Source: Paracoccaceae bacterium (GTDB lineage: Bacteria; Pseudomonadota; Alphaproteobacteria; Rhodobacterales; Rhodobacteraceae). Taken from it: 5,088 nucleotides of DNA. The notes beneath the pieces are model-generated. The model had not been told where the DNA came from. It worked only from the letters and a program-made list of their open reading frames with translations, and did not search any database. The position numbers and the translations under genes were made by a program. Location: NCBI GenBank assembly GCA_011525185.1, contig WTIQ01000085.1, forward strand, positions 1 through 5,088, written 5' to 3'. Below are positions 1-5,088 of this stretch, piece by piece. Positions within the stretch are counted from its first letter, which is position 1. The number at the start of each line of letters is the position of its first letter.

Positions 1-906
1 CTTCGGCACCTTTTTACGACCTATCCGTTTTTGCAAGGCATTAAAGGGAAGCGGCTTTTCCCCGACCCAACCGATTATTTCACCATCCAAAACGGTTCCG
101 TCGGGCAGATCAGCGCTAAGGCGTGCAAATTCTGGGAACCGATCCGTGACCAGCTCTTCACCACGTGACCAGACATAACAGGCACCGCCACGCACCACAA
201 TTTGACCCCGAATGCCATCCCATTTCCACTCTGCATGCCAATCGCTCACCTCACCCAACTCAGAGGGCTCTCCCTCAACGGCATGGGCAAGGCAGAAGGG
301 ATAGGGACGAGACTGATCAGCCCCAAGGCCCTCTGCTTCGATAAGGTCATACCACGTGTTTTGATTTGGATCCCAAGCCCCCATCAGCCGATGCGCAATT
401 TCGGTTTCGGGCTTATCCACCACCAAAGACACCGCCCGCGCCATGAGTTTTTGACTTACACCGACGCGAAAGCCACCCGTTAGAAGTTTGTTGAACACAA
501 ATCGCTCATGTCCCGAAAAACGTGCCCATGACGAAAGAACAAATTCCTTTTTATCATTTATATTAAAATTACTTATACCCTGTATTTGATGTATAATATC
601 AGACAAAGAGTCCGAGGCCTGTCCCCCGTCTTGCGGCAAAATCAATGCGATTGTCTCGGCCAAATCACCGACAACAGCGTAGGTCTCTTCTAACAACCAA
701 AGTGGAAGCCCCGAAACTTCTGATGCCCACTCCCGCAGGACGGTTGTACTCACGCTCCGCTTAGGACGTCGCCCCATAAAGAGCGCGAGACACCAAAGAC
801 GATCACTTTCCGACGCGTCCCGTAAGTATGCTTCTAATGCGTCCACTTTTAGCGTGGTTTTCGTGGTTTGCTCTAAAGCAGTGATCAATTGTGAAAAGCG
901 TTTCAT
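1..906 (-). CDS. ATP-dependent DNA ligase, ligase-associated repair cluster type (partial, C-terminus beyond window)
   Basis: This enzyme seals nicks in duplex DNA through a lysyl-AMP intermediate, using ATP. The first 302 residues are present with no stop, so the gene runs off the left edge; relatives are about 520-540 residues, so roughly 230 are missing. Residues 1 to about 190 match the alpha-helical N-terminal ligase domain, with family-like stretches LWCLALFMGRRPKRSV (38-53), GDLAETIALILP (80-91) and FVFNKLLTGGFRVGVSQKLM (136-155). The adenylation domain follows: motif I is K228-W-D-G-I-R233 with K228 the predicted AMP-accepting lysine, and motif III is the LDGEIIGW stretch around E276. 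The C-terminal OB-fold is not in the window. The ATG at 906-904 overlaps the exonuclease stop codon (ATGA) and has no clear ribosome binding site, so translational coupling is likely. The codons for residues about 103-122 are unusually AT-rich. The paralogous LigD and LigC types fit less well, because the neighbour exonuclease marks this cluster. Confidence 0.95.
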   Translation of the reverse strand, partial: MKRFSQLITALEQTTKTTLKVDALEAYLRDASESDRLWCLALFMGRRPKRSVSTTVLREWASEVSGLPLWLLEETYAVVGDLAETIALILPQDGGQASDSLSDIIHQIQGISNFNINDKKEFVLSSWARFSGHERFVFNKLLTGGFRVGVSQKLMARAVSLVVDKPETEIAHRLMGAWDPNQNTWYDLIEAEGLGADQSRPYPFCLAHAVEGEPSELGEVSDWHAEWKWDGIRGQIVVRGGACYVWSRGEELVTDRFPEFARLSADLPDGTVLDGEIIGWVGEKPLPFNALQKRIGRKKVPK

Positions 907-1985
907 TGGGGCACGGACTCACTTTGTGCCTCGCGCAGCTCATCACCCTCCGCGTCACCAATCTCTGCCTCACCATTTTCTGTCTCACCATCCTCTGTCT
1001 CGCCAGAAAATTCAGTGCGCACAACACGTGCATTGTACCCTTGGCTATTCAGCCATTTGGTGAAAATATCCGTGTAACCATGCGTAACGTATATATTTTC
1101 CGCTCCCGTTGCAGCGATAGTGCTGTTCAGCCCTTCCCAATCTGCATGATCTGACATGATAAACCCACGATCTGCAGCGCGGCGACGGCGCACCCCGCGC
1201 AGTCCTATCCAGCCACTGGCAAAGGCAAGCGACACGGCGCCAAAACGGCGCGACCAAGTGCTCCCCAGAGCCGAGGGAGGCTCGGTGATCAGATGCCCCG
1301 CTTGCGGCTTGCGATCTGTTTCAGGGGTAACCTGTTCGGTTTGAGGCAACGAGATGCCCTGTGCGCGCATCACACGGTTTGTCCCCTCAACTGCACCATG
1401 GGTCAGAACCTTTCCGATCGAGAGATCAAGACCACAAAGAAGCCGCTGCGCCTTACCTAATCCATAGGCACCCAAAATACTCACGACACTCTGTTCAGCG
1501 TTTTTGGCCCACCATTGGTTAATGTTCGCAAATATCTCTTTTTGCGGACGCCAGCGAAAGGCTGGAAGCCCAAAGGTGCTTTCCGTGATAAAGCTGTGGC
1601 AACGAACAGGCTCAAAGCCCGTTGAGAGCCCGTCATGTTCTGTTTTATAATCTCCAGAGACGACCCAAACTTCCCCGCCAACCTCAATGCGGATTTGTGC
1701 CGAGCCGGGTACATGCCCCGCGGGATGCAGGCTCACCGTAGCGTTACCCATTTGCAGCGTTTCGCCATATGGGATTGTATCGCACTGAATATGGCCCAAA
1801 CGATGTTTCAAAACAGGCGCAGCAATATCTGTCGCAAGATAGTGCCCATGTCCCGCGCGCGCATGATCGGCATGCGCATGCGTGATCACTGCGCGATCCA
1901 CGGCACGCCAAGGATCAACATAAAAATCACCCGCAGGACAATAAAGGCCCTTGGGCGTGAATTCCAAAACAGCAGAACGTGTCAT
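903..1985 (-). CDS. Ligase-associated DNA damage response exonuclease (metallo-beta-lactamase/beta-CASP fold)
   Basis: This is a predicted metal-dependent DNA nuclease of 360 residues. It belongs to the exonuclease family encoded beside ATP-dependent ligase, Lhr-type helicase and metallophosphoesterase in a bacterial repair cluster (described in Pseudomonas putida). The metal site is visible: H36-A-H38-A-D40-H41, H91 in PAGHVPGS, and D112 in SGDYKTEHDG. Beta-CASP features follow: E135 in TESTFGLP, the LGAYGLGKAQRL segment (171-182), D279-H280 in SDHADW, and H302 in YVTHGYTDIF. There is no signal peptide, so it is cytoplasmic. The start at 1985 gives the N-terminus expected for the family (LEFTPKGLYCPAGDFYVDPWRAVDRAVITHAHADH), although no strong ribosome binding site precedes it. 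Residues about 327-360 are an acidic, repetitive tail that makes the protein longer than the family core. The downstream ligase gene overlaps it by four bases. Confidence 0.95.
   Translation of the reverse strand: MTRSAVLEFTPKGLYCPAGDFYVDPWRAVDRAVITHAHADHARAGHGHYLATDIAAPVLKHRLGHIQCDTIPYGETLQMGNATVSLHPAGHVPGSAQIRIEVGGEVWVVSGDYKTEHDGLSTGFEPVRCHSFITESTFGLPAFRWRPQKEIFANINQWWAKNAEQSVVSILGAYGLGKAQRLLCGLDLSIGKVLTHGAVEGTNRVMRAQGISLPQTEQVTPETDRKPQAGHLITEPPSALGSTWSRRFGAVSLAFASGWIGLRGVRRRRAADRGFIMSDHADWEGLNSTIAATGAENIYVTHGYTDIFTKWLNSQGYNARVVRTEFSGETEDGETENGEAEIGDAEGDELREAQSESVPQ
939..1004 (-). repeat. Degenerate 15-bp tandem repeat encoding the acidic tail of the exonuclease
   Basis: Four successive 15-bp units can be aligned on the plus strand at 939-953, 954-968, 969-983 and 984-998, followed by a six-base remnant (CTCGCC). 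The units at 969 (CTCACCATTTTCTGT) and 984 (CTCACCATCCTCTGT) differ at two positions; the outer ones are more diverged. Read on the minus strand in frame, they encode the pentapeptides GETED, GETEN, GEAEI and GDAEG, then DE. The 15-bp period keeps the reading frame, so gain or loss of a unit would change tail length without a frameshift. The repeat ends about 30 bases before the exonuclease stop codon. Confidence 0.85.
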
Positions 1986-2106
1986 AGGCTGAATTTAGCT
2001 GTAACGACGCGCTTGACCAGAGGCAGTCGCGTGTTTGCCAAAGGTAATCCCGACATGCGATTTTGAGCATGGAAAAGACCGTTGCTTCATTTGGGTTACT
2101 TTAGAT

Positions 2107-2134
2107 TTGCAAAACATATCCAGCATCGTATGAA
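2107..2134 (+). promoter_or_regulatory. Weak candidate sigma-70 promoter for the aldolase gene
   Basis: TTGCAA at 2107-2112 and TATGAA at 2129-2134 are separated by 16 bases, each matching four of six consensus positions. Transcription would begin near 2141 and leave a leader of about 25 bases before the ATG at 2165. It lies in the 179-bp divergent space shared with the exonuclease gene. I found no convincing promoter for the exonuclease in the opposite direction. The call rests on weak matches only. Confidence 0.3.
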
Positions 2135-2147
2135 AGGCCAACATCAC

Positions 2148-2153
2148 AAGGGA
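2148..2153 (+). promoter_or_regulatory. Ribosome binding site of the aldolase gene
   Basis: AAGGGA lies 11 bases before the ATG at 2165. It is an imperfect Shine-Dalgarno at slightly long spacing, but it is the only purine-rich candidate. It supports the ATG at 2165 as the start, as does the family-like N-terminus that follows. Confidence 0.5.
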
Positions 2154-2164
2154 CAAACAACCAC

Positions 2165-2935
2165 ATGTCACGTATTCGCACCTTTAAATCCCGTATGCTA
2201 GCCCAAGACCCGCTCGCGGGTACATTTTTGAAAACACCCCATTATGTTTTGGTCGAAGTGCTCGCCAGCTCTGGTCTTGATTTTTTATGTCTAGATGCAG
2301 AACACGCCCCCTTTGATCGTGCGTCCCTTGATCAATGTCTTGCCGTGGCAACAGCGCTTGATTTTCCCGTTCTTGTGCGGGTGGCCGATGCCAGCCCGCG
2401 CGAAGTTCTCCAAGCCCTTGATTACGGTGCTGTGGGTGTTGTCGCGCCGCACATTGATACTGCGCAAAAGGCCGAGCAGCTTGCAAGAAGTGCGCGATTT
2501 GGCCTTGACGGGCGCGGCTATGCAGGGTCCAGCCGCTGGGCAGGCTATGCCACGCAAAAGATGCCGGATTTGCTTGCAAAATCGCGGGATGAAACAGTGG
2601 TCATCGCACAAATAGAAGAACCCAGAGGCGTCCAAAATGCGCAAGCCATTGCCGAGATCGATGGTATTGACGGGCTCTTTGTTGGACCAGCAGACCTCTC
2701 AGTTGGCTATGGAAAGAGCGATCAAAAGAGCGCAGAACTCACCGAAGCATTACGCCTCTGCGCAGAGGCGGCACGTGCCAGCCAGTGCCCCTACATGAGC
2801 TTTGTCGCAGATGCAAAACAAGCGCAAAACTGGCACGCTCAATACGGCATGTCGATGTTTTTCATTGCCTCAGAACATAGCTGGATGCGCAACGGCGCAA
2901 GATCGGATGCACAGGCTGTTCATGCCATTAAGTAA
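2165..2935 (+). CDS. HpcH/HpaI family class II (metal-dependent) aldolase
   Basis: This is a predicted cytoplasmic TIM-barrel aldolase of 256 residues, a normal length for the family, which cleaves or forms 2-keto-acid aldols using a divalent metal and pyruvate enolate. Family marks are DAEHAPFD (44-51) with H47 at the catalytic histidine position; R72 in LVRVADAS, the usual pyruvate-contacting arginine; the GAVGVVAPHIDTAQKAEQ segment (88-105); the metal-ligand glutamate E151 in AQIEEPRG; and D177 in FVGPADLS, the second metal ligand. The GRGYAG segment is at 116-121. Known family members include HpaI (4-hydroxy-2-ketoheptanedioate aldolase), 2-keto-3-deoxy-L-rhamnonate aldolase and 2-dehydro-3-deoxyglucarate aldolase (GarL). 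The sequence alone does not choose among these substrates, and no neighbouring catabolic gene helps. It stands alone, divergent from the exonuclease, with a palindrome right after its stop. No gene symbol is given because the substrate is uncertain. Confidence 0.93.
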   Translation: MSRIRTFKSRMLAQDPLAGTFLKTPHYVLVEVLASSGLDFLCLDAEHAPFDRASLDQCLAVATALDFPVLVRVADASPREVLQALDYGAVGVVAPHIDTAQKAEQLARSARFGLDGRGYAGSSRWAGYATQKMPDLLAKSRDETVVIAQIEEPRGVQNAQAIAEIDGIDGLFVGPADLSVGYGKSDQKSAELTEALRLCAEAARASQCPYMSFVADAKQAQNWHAQYGMSMFFIASEHSWMRNGARSDAQAVHAIK

Positions 2936-2940
2936 TCCCC

Positions 2941-2982
2941 TAGAGCGGTTTTATATCGTCTTGAATTACTGGAACCGCTATA
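2941..2982. repeat. Palindromic repeat, copy 1 (GAACCGCTATA family), after the aldolase gene
   Basis: AGCGGTT at 2944-2950 is the exact inverse complement of AACCGCT at 2973-2979, separated by 22 bases. The right arm extends to GAACCGCTATA (2972-2982), identical over 11 bases to 4998-5008 and, inverted, to 4953-4963. The left arm matches the same unit at nine of eleven positions. It begins only a few bases after the aldolase stop, so it could act in RNA 3'-end formation or stability, but no T-run follows, so it is not a standard intrinsic terminator. It is probably one copy of a dispersed palindromic element. Confidence 0.75.
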
Positions 2983-3094
2983 AATCTTAGATTTCACGCA
3001 TTTTCGAACCCAAAAAAGTCACCTTTTTCCAAAAATTTCCTAATTAGTCTCATTTCAAATTCGACGTGCTCCCGTTGCGCGCGTGAGAAAGTTC

Positions 3095-3120
3095 CCTCAA
3101 CAGTAAGCCTTACTGTGAGG
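3095..3120. repeat. Near-perfect 26-bp palindrome, possible operator
   Basis: The core ACAGTAAGCCTTACTGT (3100-3116) is a perfect dyad around a single central C. It extends outward as CCTC (3095-3098) and GAGG (3117-3120), with one unpaired A at 3099. The near-absent loop makes it more like a binding site for a dimeric regulator than an RNA hairpin. It lies about 275 bases before the Hint gene start, which is far for a simple repressor operator. No regulator gene is visible in the window. Confidence 0.6.
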
Positions 3121-3192
3121 AGTATCAAATTGAGCATATAGCATGAAACTTGACACAATTTTTATTGCCTCCCTCACAAACGAGTTCAGAAT

Positions 3193-3218
3193 TTTAGAGC
3201 GGAATTGTTGGCTCTAAA
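3193..3218. repeat. Inverted repeat with 8-bp arms and 10-base loop
   Basis: TTTAGAGC (3193-3200) is the exact inverse complement of GCTCTAAA (3211-3218). The left arm continues into TAGAGCGG (3195-3202), the same eight bases found at 2941-2948 in the left arm of the GAACCGCTATA repeat. This hints at a decayed relative of that repeat, but the match is short. No T-run follows, so a terminator call is not supported. Confidence 0.45.
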
Positions 3219-3386
3219 TGAGGCCTAAACACCCTAATAACTTAACATATATCGGGTATTCTAGCATAGCGTCGTGGATCGTCTGCGGGCGCCCGTAATC
3301 GCGTCAAGTTTGCGATTTTTAAATCATTTTATGGGCAACTGGCGCGTACCGTTTCTAAGGCATCAATTAAAGCCCCAAAATTAAAT

Positions 3387-3390
3387 GGAG
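3387..3390 (+). promoter_or_regulatory. Ribosome binding site that decides the Hint gene start
   Basis: GGAG sits six bases before the ATG at 3397 and overlaps the in-frame ATG at 3385. If 3385 were the start, this Shine-Dalgarno would lie inside the coding sequence, and no other purine-rich site precedes 3385 at good spacing. The start at 3397 (MARTELIVGGDF) is therefore preferred, four residues shorter than the longest reading frame. Confidence 0.75.
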
Positions 3391-3396
3391 TATGAT

Positions 3397-4443
3397 ATGG
3401 CAAGGACAGAGCTCATCGTAGGAGGCGATTTTCAAAATGGAGGGGTGTTTCCTCCACACGGTTGGGACGCTTTTCAAACTTATGGTCAATGGTTTGGAAA
3501 TAATATGGAAATCGGTCAGGCAAACCTATATTTGGACAGCACCTCTACTACCGATTATGTAGTTGAGATGGACGGGGTTCAGGGTCAGACAACAACTGTT
3601 GCACAGACGTTTAATGTGGCAGAAGACAATAAATCAGCACTTCTCAGTTTTGATCTTACAGGACGGAATGGTAAACCCCCAGAGCCAATTATTGTCGAAG
3701 TATTAGACGCAAATCAATTGGTTATTTTTTCTGAAACAGTAGAGCCAACGAATTCTGGTAGTTTTAGAAAATTTGAAATTGAATTTGATTTTGGTACCGC
3801 TGGGGATTACACACTACGTTTCAGTGAAGACCCTTCGCTAGATGATAACATCGGTTCGATACTCGATAATGTGTCCCTGACGGTTTGCTTTACGCGTGGG
3901 ACCGAGATTACCACGTGCCAGGGCGAGATGAAAATTGAAGACCTGAAAGTTGGCGATTTAGTGGAAACGCTTGATGATGGTCTCAAGGCGATAAAATGGA
4001 TTGGTTCAAAAAAATTGAGCCGCATTGACTTAATTTTCAATCCAAATATGCGACCTATTTTGATACGAAAAAACGCGCTCGGGCGTGACATGCCACGAGA
4101 GGATCTGCGTGTTTCGCCGCAACATCGCCTTTTGATTCGTTCCAAAGTCGCAAAACGTGTGCTCGGAGATCACGAAGCACTGGTCCCAGCAAAAAAACTC
4201 GTTGGCACTCCTAGAATTGAAGTCGATGAAAGCCTGGAGGACGTTGAATATTTTCACTTCGCCCTGGAGAGCCATTCTATCGTAACGGCACAGACGGCCT
4301 ATGCGGAAACTCTCTATTTGGGATCCCAAGCTTGCAAAATGCTCGATGCGGACGCCCTTTCCGAGCTGAAGTTCTTGTTTCCAAAGTTGTTTGAAACAGA
4401 GATGAGACCTCACCCGGCCCGTCCGTTTCATTCTGGTCGTTAA
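3397..4443 (+). CDS. Hint-domain (hedgehog/intein-like) protein with N-terminal beta-rich carbohydrate-binding-like domain
   Basis: This protein of 348 residues has two parts. Residues about 5-162 resemble a DUF642-like or galactose-binding-like jelly roll: LIVGGDFQNG near the start, a polar, aromatic-rich stretch, repeated beta-strand patterns (AQTFNV, SALLSFDLTGR, YTLRFSED) and a closing SILDNVSL (154-161). Residues about 164-333 are a Hint domain of the Hint_2 type: C164 in CFTRGTEI is the predicted nucleophile, IEDLKVGDLVET (180-191) follows, then SPQHRLLI (240-247), where H243 matches the activating histidine of block B (S-x-x-H), VPAKKLVG (263-270) and YAETLYLGS (302-310). There is no C-terminal His-Asn pair, so cis-splicing is not expected; N-S acyl shift or self-cleavage before C164 is the family-based guess. 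No signal peptide, membrane segment or RTX repeat is visible. It is followed 65 bases later by the unknown gene. Its biological role is unknown. Confidence 0.88.
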   Translation: MARTELIVGGDFQNGGVFPPHGWDAFQTYGQWFGNNMEIGQANLYLDSTSTTDYVVEMDGVQGQTTTVAQTFNVAEDNKSALLSFDLTGRNGKPPEPIIVEVLDANQLVIFSETVEPTNSGSFRKFEIEFDFGTAGDYTLRFSEDPSLDDNIGSILDNVSLTVCFTRGTEITTCQGEMKIEDLKVGDLVETLDDGLKAIKWIGSKKLSRIDLIFNPNMRPILIRKNALGRDMPREDLRVSPQHRLLIRSKVAKRVLGDHEALVPAKKLVGTPRIEVDESLEDVEYFHFALESHSIVTAQTAYAETLYLGSQACKMLDADALSELKFLFPKLFETEMRPHPARPFHSGR

Positions 4444-4493
4444 GACATCGATAAGCTTCGCATGCGGCTTTCTAAAAATAGTAAACCGTTTGT

Positions 4494-4498
4494 GGAGG
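4494..4498 (+). promoter_or_regulatory. Ribosome binding site of the unknown 142-residue gene
   Basis: GGAGG is a strong Shine-Dalgarno. It is 10 bases before the ATG at 4509 and four bases before an in-frame TTG at 4503. The ATG is preferred because ATG is the more usual start and four bases is too close; the choice affects only two residues. Confidence 0.7.
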
Positions 4499-4508
4499 CC
4501 TATTGCGC

Positions 4509-4937
4509 ATGAGCGTGAATGATATTTTAACTATATCAGAGCCTCTTGTCCTTACAAGCGAGAGAAATCTCAGGATCTTGGCCCGTCATATTGCAAGAGA
4601 ACGGGCACAACCTCTCTCTGAGGTTATAAATGAGATCGAACACCTCTATGTGAAGACCGCCAAGGCTCAGTATGGTGAAGAGTATGAGTTCTGGTCACAT
4701 ATACAGCAGAATGGCCAAATAAAACTGGCGCAGGTCTTAAAGATTGTTGACCGTGTCGAATGTGAGCAACGGGAAGTTAAATTTACCGATGTAATTGCGT
4801 TTCGCCCCGACGCAAAAATTGGAACTTACATATGCAATGCTCTATCGCCAATTCACCCAGCCAAAATTGAGGAATGGTTAGCTGCCCCAGAAACACTTGT
4901 CCAAAAGGTCCAGATTTCGGCGCGTTTAGACACCTAA
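4509..4937 (+). CDS. Protein of unknown function, 142 residues, downstream of the Hint gene
   Basis: I do not recognise this protein. It is a soluble, mixed-charge protein with no signal peptide, no membrane segment and no zinc-ribbon cysteine pattern (cysteines only at 85 and 109). Residues about 17-56 look like two amphipathic helices rich in Arg, Glu and Leu, with RNLRILARHIAR at 19-30. FWSHIQQNGQIKLAQVLKIVDR (61-82) follows, and residues 90-142 appear more mixed. A strong GGAGG site supports translation and the frame is open with a TAA stop. The gap to the Hint gene is only 65 bases with no clear terminator, so co-transcription is plausible, and a role linked to the Hint protein (accessory factor, target or immunity-like partner) is speculation. 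A small, DNA-binding-like helical regulator is another guess. The segment is AT-rich like the Hint gene. Confidence 0.75.
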   Translation: MSVNDILTISEPLVLTSERNLRILARHIARERAQPLSEVINEIEHLYVKTAKAQYGEEYEFWSHIQQNGQIKLAQVLKIVDRVECEQREVKFTDVIAFRPDAKIGTYICNALSPIHPAKIEEWLAAPETLVQKVQISARLDT

Positions 4938-4952
4938 AATTCAATGAGGGCC

Positions 4953-5008
4953 TATAGCGGTTCATCTTTTATAGCAAACCTGTGTTCAATAAAAAGCGAA
5001 CCGCTATA
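4953..5008. repeat. Palindromic repeat, copy 2 (GAACCGCTATA family), between convergent genes
   Basis: TATAGCGGTTC (4953-4963) is the exact inverse complement of GAACCGCTATA (4998-5008), separated by 34 bases. The 11-base arms are the same unit as 2972-2982. It begins 15 bases after the stop of the unknown gene and lies before the end of the convergent minus-strand gene, so it is placed to act on transcript ends from both sides. There is no T-run on either strand, so a Rho-independent terminator is not claimed. Confidence 0.8.
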
Positions 5009-5034
5009 CGCGTTGTTATCAGACCTCTATGTCT

Positions 5035-5088
5035 TCAATAGATTGGGAACTGGTCGCAGAGGGTTTTGACTTCTGCTTTGACTTTGGC
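5035..5088 (-). CDS. glyA: Probable serine hydroxymethyltransferase, C-terminal end only
   Basis: Only the last 17 codons and a TGA stop (5037-5035) are inside the window. The minus-strand reading gives AKVKAEVKTLCDQFPIY, which resembles the C-terminus of alphaproteobacterial GlyA, where a helix of the form VRAEV..LC.RFP.Y ends the protein. GlyA is a cytoplasmic, pyridoxal-phosphate enzyme that interconverts serine and glycine with tetrahydrofolate. The gene would be convergent with the unknown gene at 4509-4937. The match rests on a very short tail, so the identity is probable only; no catalytic residue is in the window. Confidence 0.6.
   Translation of the reverse strand, partial: AKVKAEVKTLCDQFPIY

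Larger units (their letters stand above)
2936..3396. other. Long AT-rich non-coding interval with several inverted repeats, upstream of the Hint gene
   Basis: No convincing gene was found in these 461 bases on either strand. The content is: a palindromic repeat right after the aldolase stop (2941-2982), an adjoining AT-rich palindrome (AAATCTTAGATTT, 2982-2994), a near-perfect palindrome (3095-3120), a hairpin-like repeat (3193-3218), and a short GC palindrome, CGGGCGCCCG, at 3286-3295. A TTGACA hexamer occurs at 3150-3155 but has no good -10 partner at normal spacing, so no promoter is assigned. The size and the density of dyad symmetry suggest a regulated control region or a long leader for the gene at 3397; this is inference. 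Confidence 0.6.

Noticed and set aside
202..483. Plus-strand open frame of 93 codons
   Set aside because: It lies antisense to the ligase coding region with its conserved motifs, and its translation has no family-like pattern.
1861..1898. Palindrome-like run of GATC/GCATGCGCATGC in the exonuclease gene
   Set aside because: It falls on the codons of the HAHADHA metal-binding motif, whose repeated His-Ala codons explain the symmetry.
3150..3178. TTGACA hexamer as a -35 box for the Hint gene
   Set aside because: No acceptable -10 element lies 16-18 bases downstream, and the start codon is more than 200 bases away.
3143..3217. Small plus-strand frame of 24 codons (MKLDTIFIASL...) with GAGGAG upstream at 3117
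   Set aside because: The purine-rich site is about 20 bases from the ATG, too far for normal initiation, and it is explained by the palindrome arm. No supporting evidence for a peptide.
4453..4470. Possible hairpin AAGC...GCTT between the Hint gene and the unknown gene
   Set aside because: The stem is only six pairs with a two-base bulge and no T-run follows, so a terminator or attenuator cannot be supported.
5031..5088. Plus-strand ATG with an open frame to the window edge (MSSIDWELVAEGF...)
   Set aside because: There is no Shine-Dalgarno, and the opposite strand gives a GlyA-like C-terminus with a stop at the expected place.

Overview
The window looks like chromosomal DNA of an alphaproteobacterium, most likely from the Rhodobacterales (roseobacter/Paracoccaceae group). 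I infer this from protein character alone: the bacterial ligase/exonuclease repair pair, an HpcH/HpaI aldolase, a Hint-domain protein of a type common in that order, and a C-terminal tail resembling alphaproteobacterial GlyA. No rRNA, tRNA, CRISPR array, transposase or phage gene was seen.

Region 1 (1-1985, minus strand) is a two-gene DNA-repair operon. The first gene (903-1985) encodes a ligase-associated metallo-beta-lactamase/beta-CASP exonuclease. Its stop codon overlaps the start of an ATP-dependent DNA ligase (906 down to 1, C-terminus outside the window) in an ATGA junction. These are two of the four members of a known bacterial repair cluster; the others, an Lhr-type helicase and a metallophosphoesterase, would be expected beyond the left edge. 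The exonuclease carries an acidic C-terminal tail encoded by a degenerate 15-bp tandem repeat.

Region 2 (1986-2935) holds a 179-bp divergent intergenic space and, on the plus strand, a complete HpcH/HpaI-type class II aldolase. It is probably transcribed alone.

Region 3 (2936-4952) starts with an AT-rich non-coding stretch of about 460 bp, rich in inverted repeats. Two plus-strand genes follow: a 348-residue protein with an N-terminal beta-rich, carbohydrate-binding-like domain and a C-terminal Hint (hedgehog/intein) domain, and a 142-residue protein I do not recognise. The block is visibly more AT-rich than the repair operon. It is bracketed by two palindromic repeats that share the exact 11-mer GAACCGCTATA (2972-2982 and 4998-5008, with an inverted copy at 4953-4963).

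Region 4 (5035-5088, minus strand) is the last 17 codons of a gene entering from the right, probably glyA (serine hydroxymethyltransferase), convergent with the unknown gene.

The repair genes, the aldolase and the probable glyA look like ordinary chromosomal genes. The least explained part is the Hint gene, its unknown partner and the repeats around them. No function for that pair can be read directly from the sequence.
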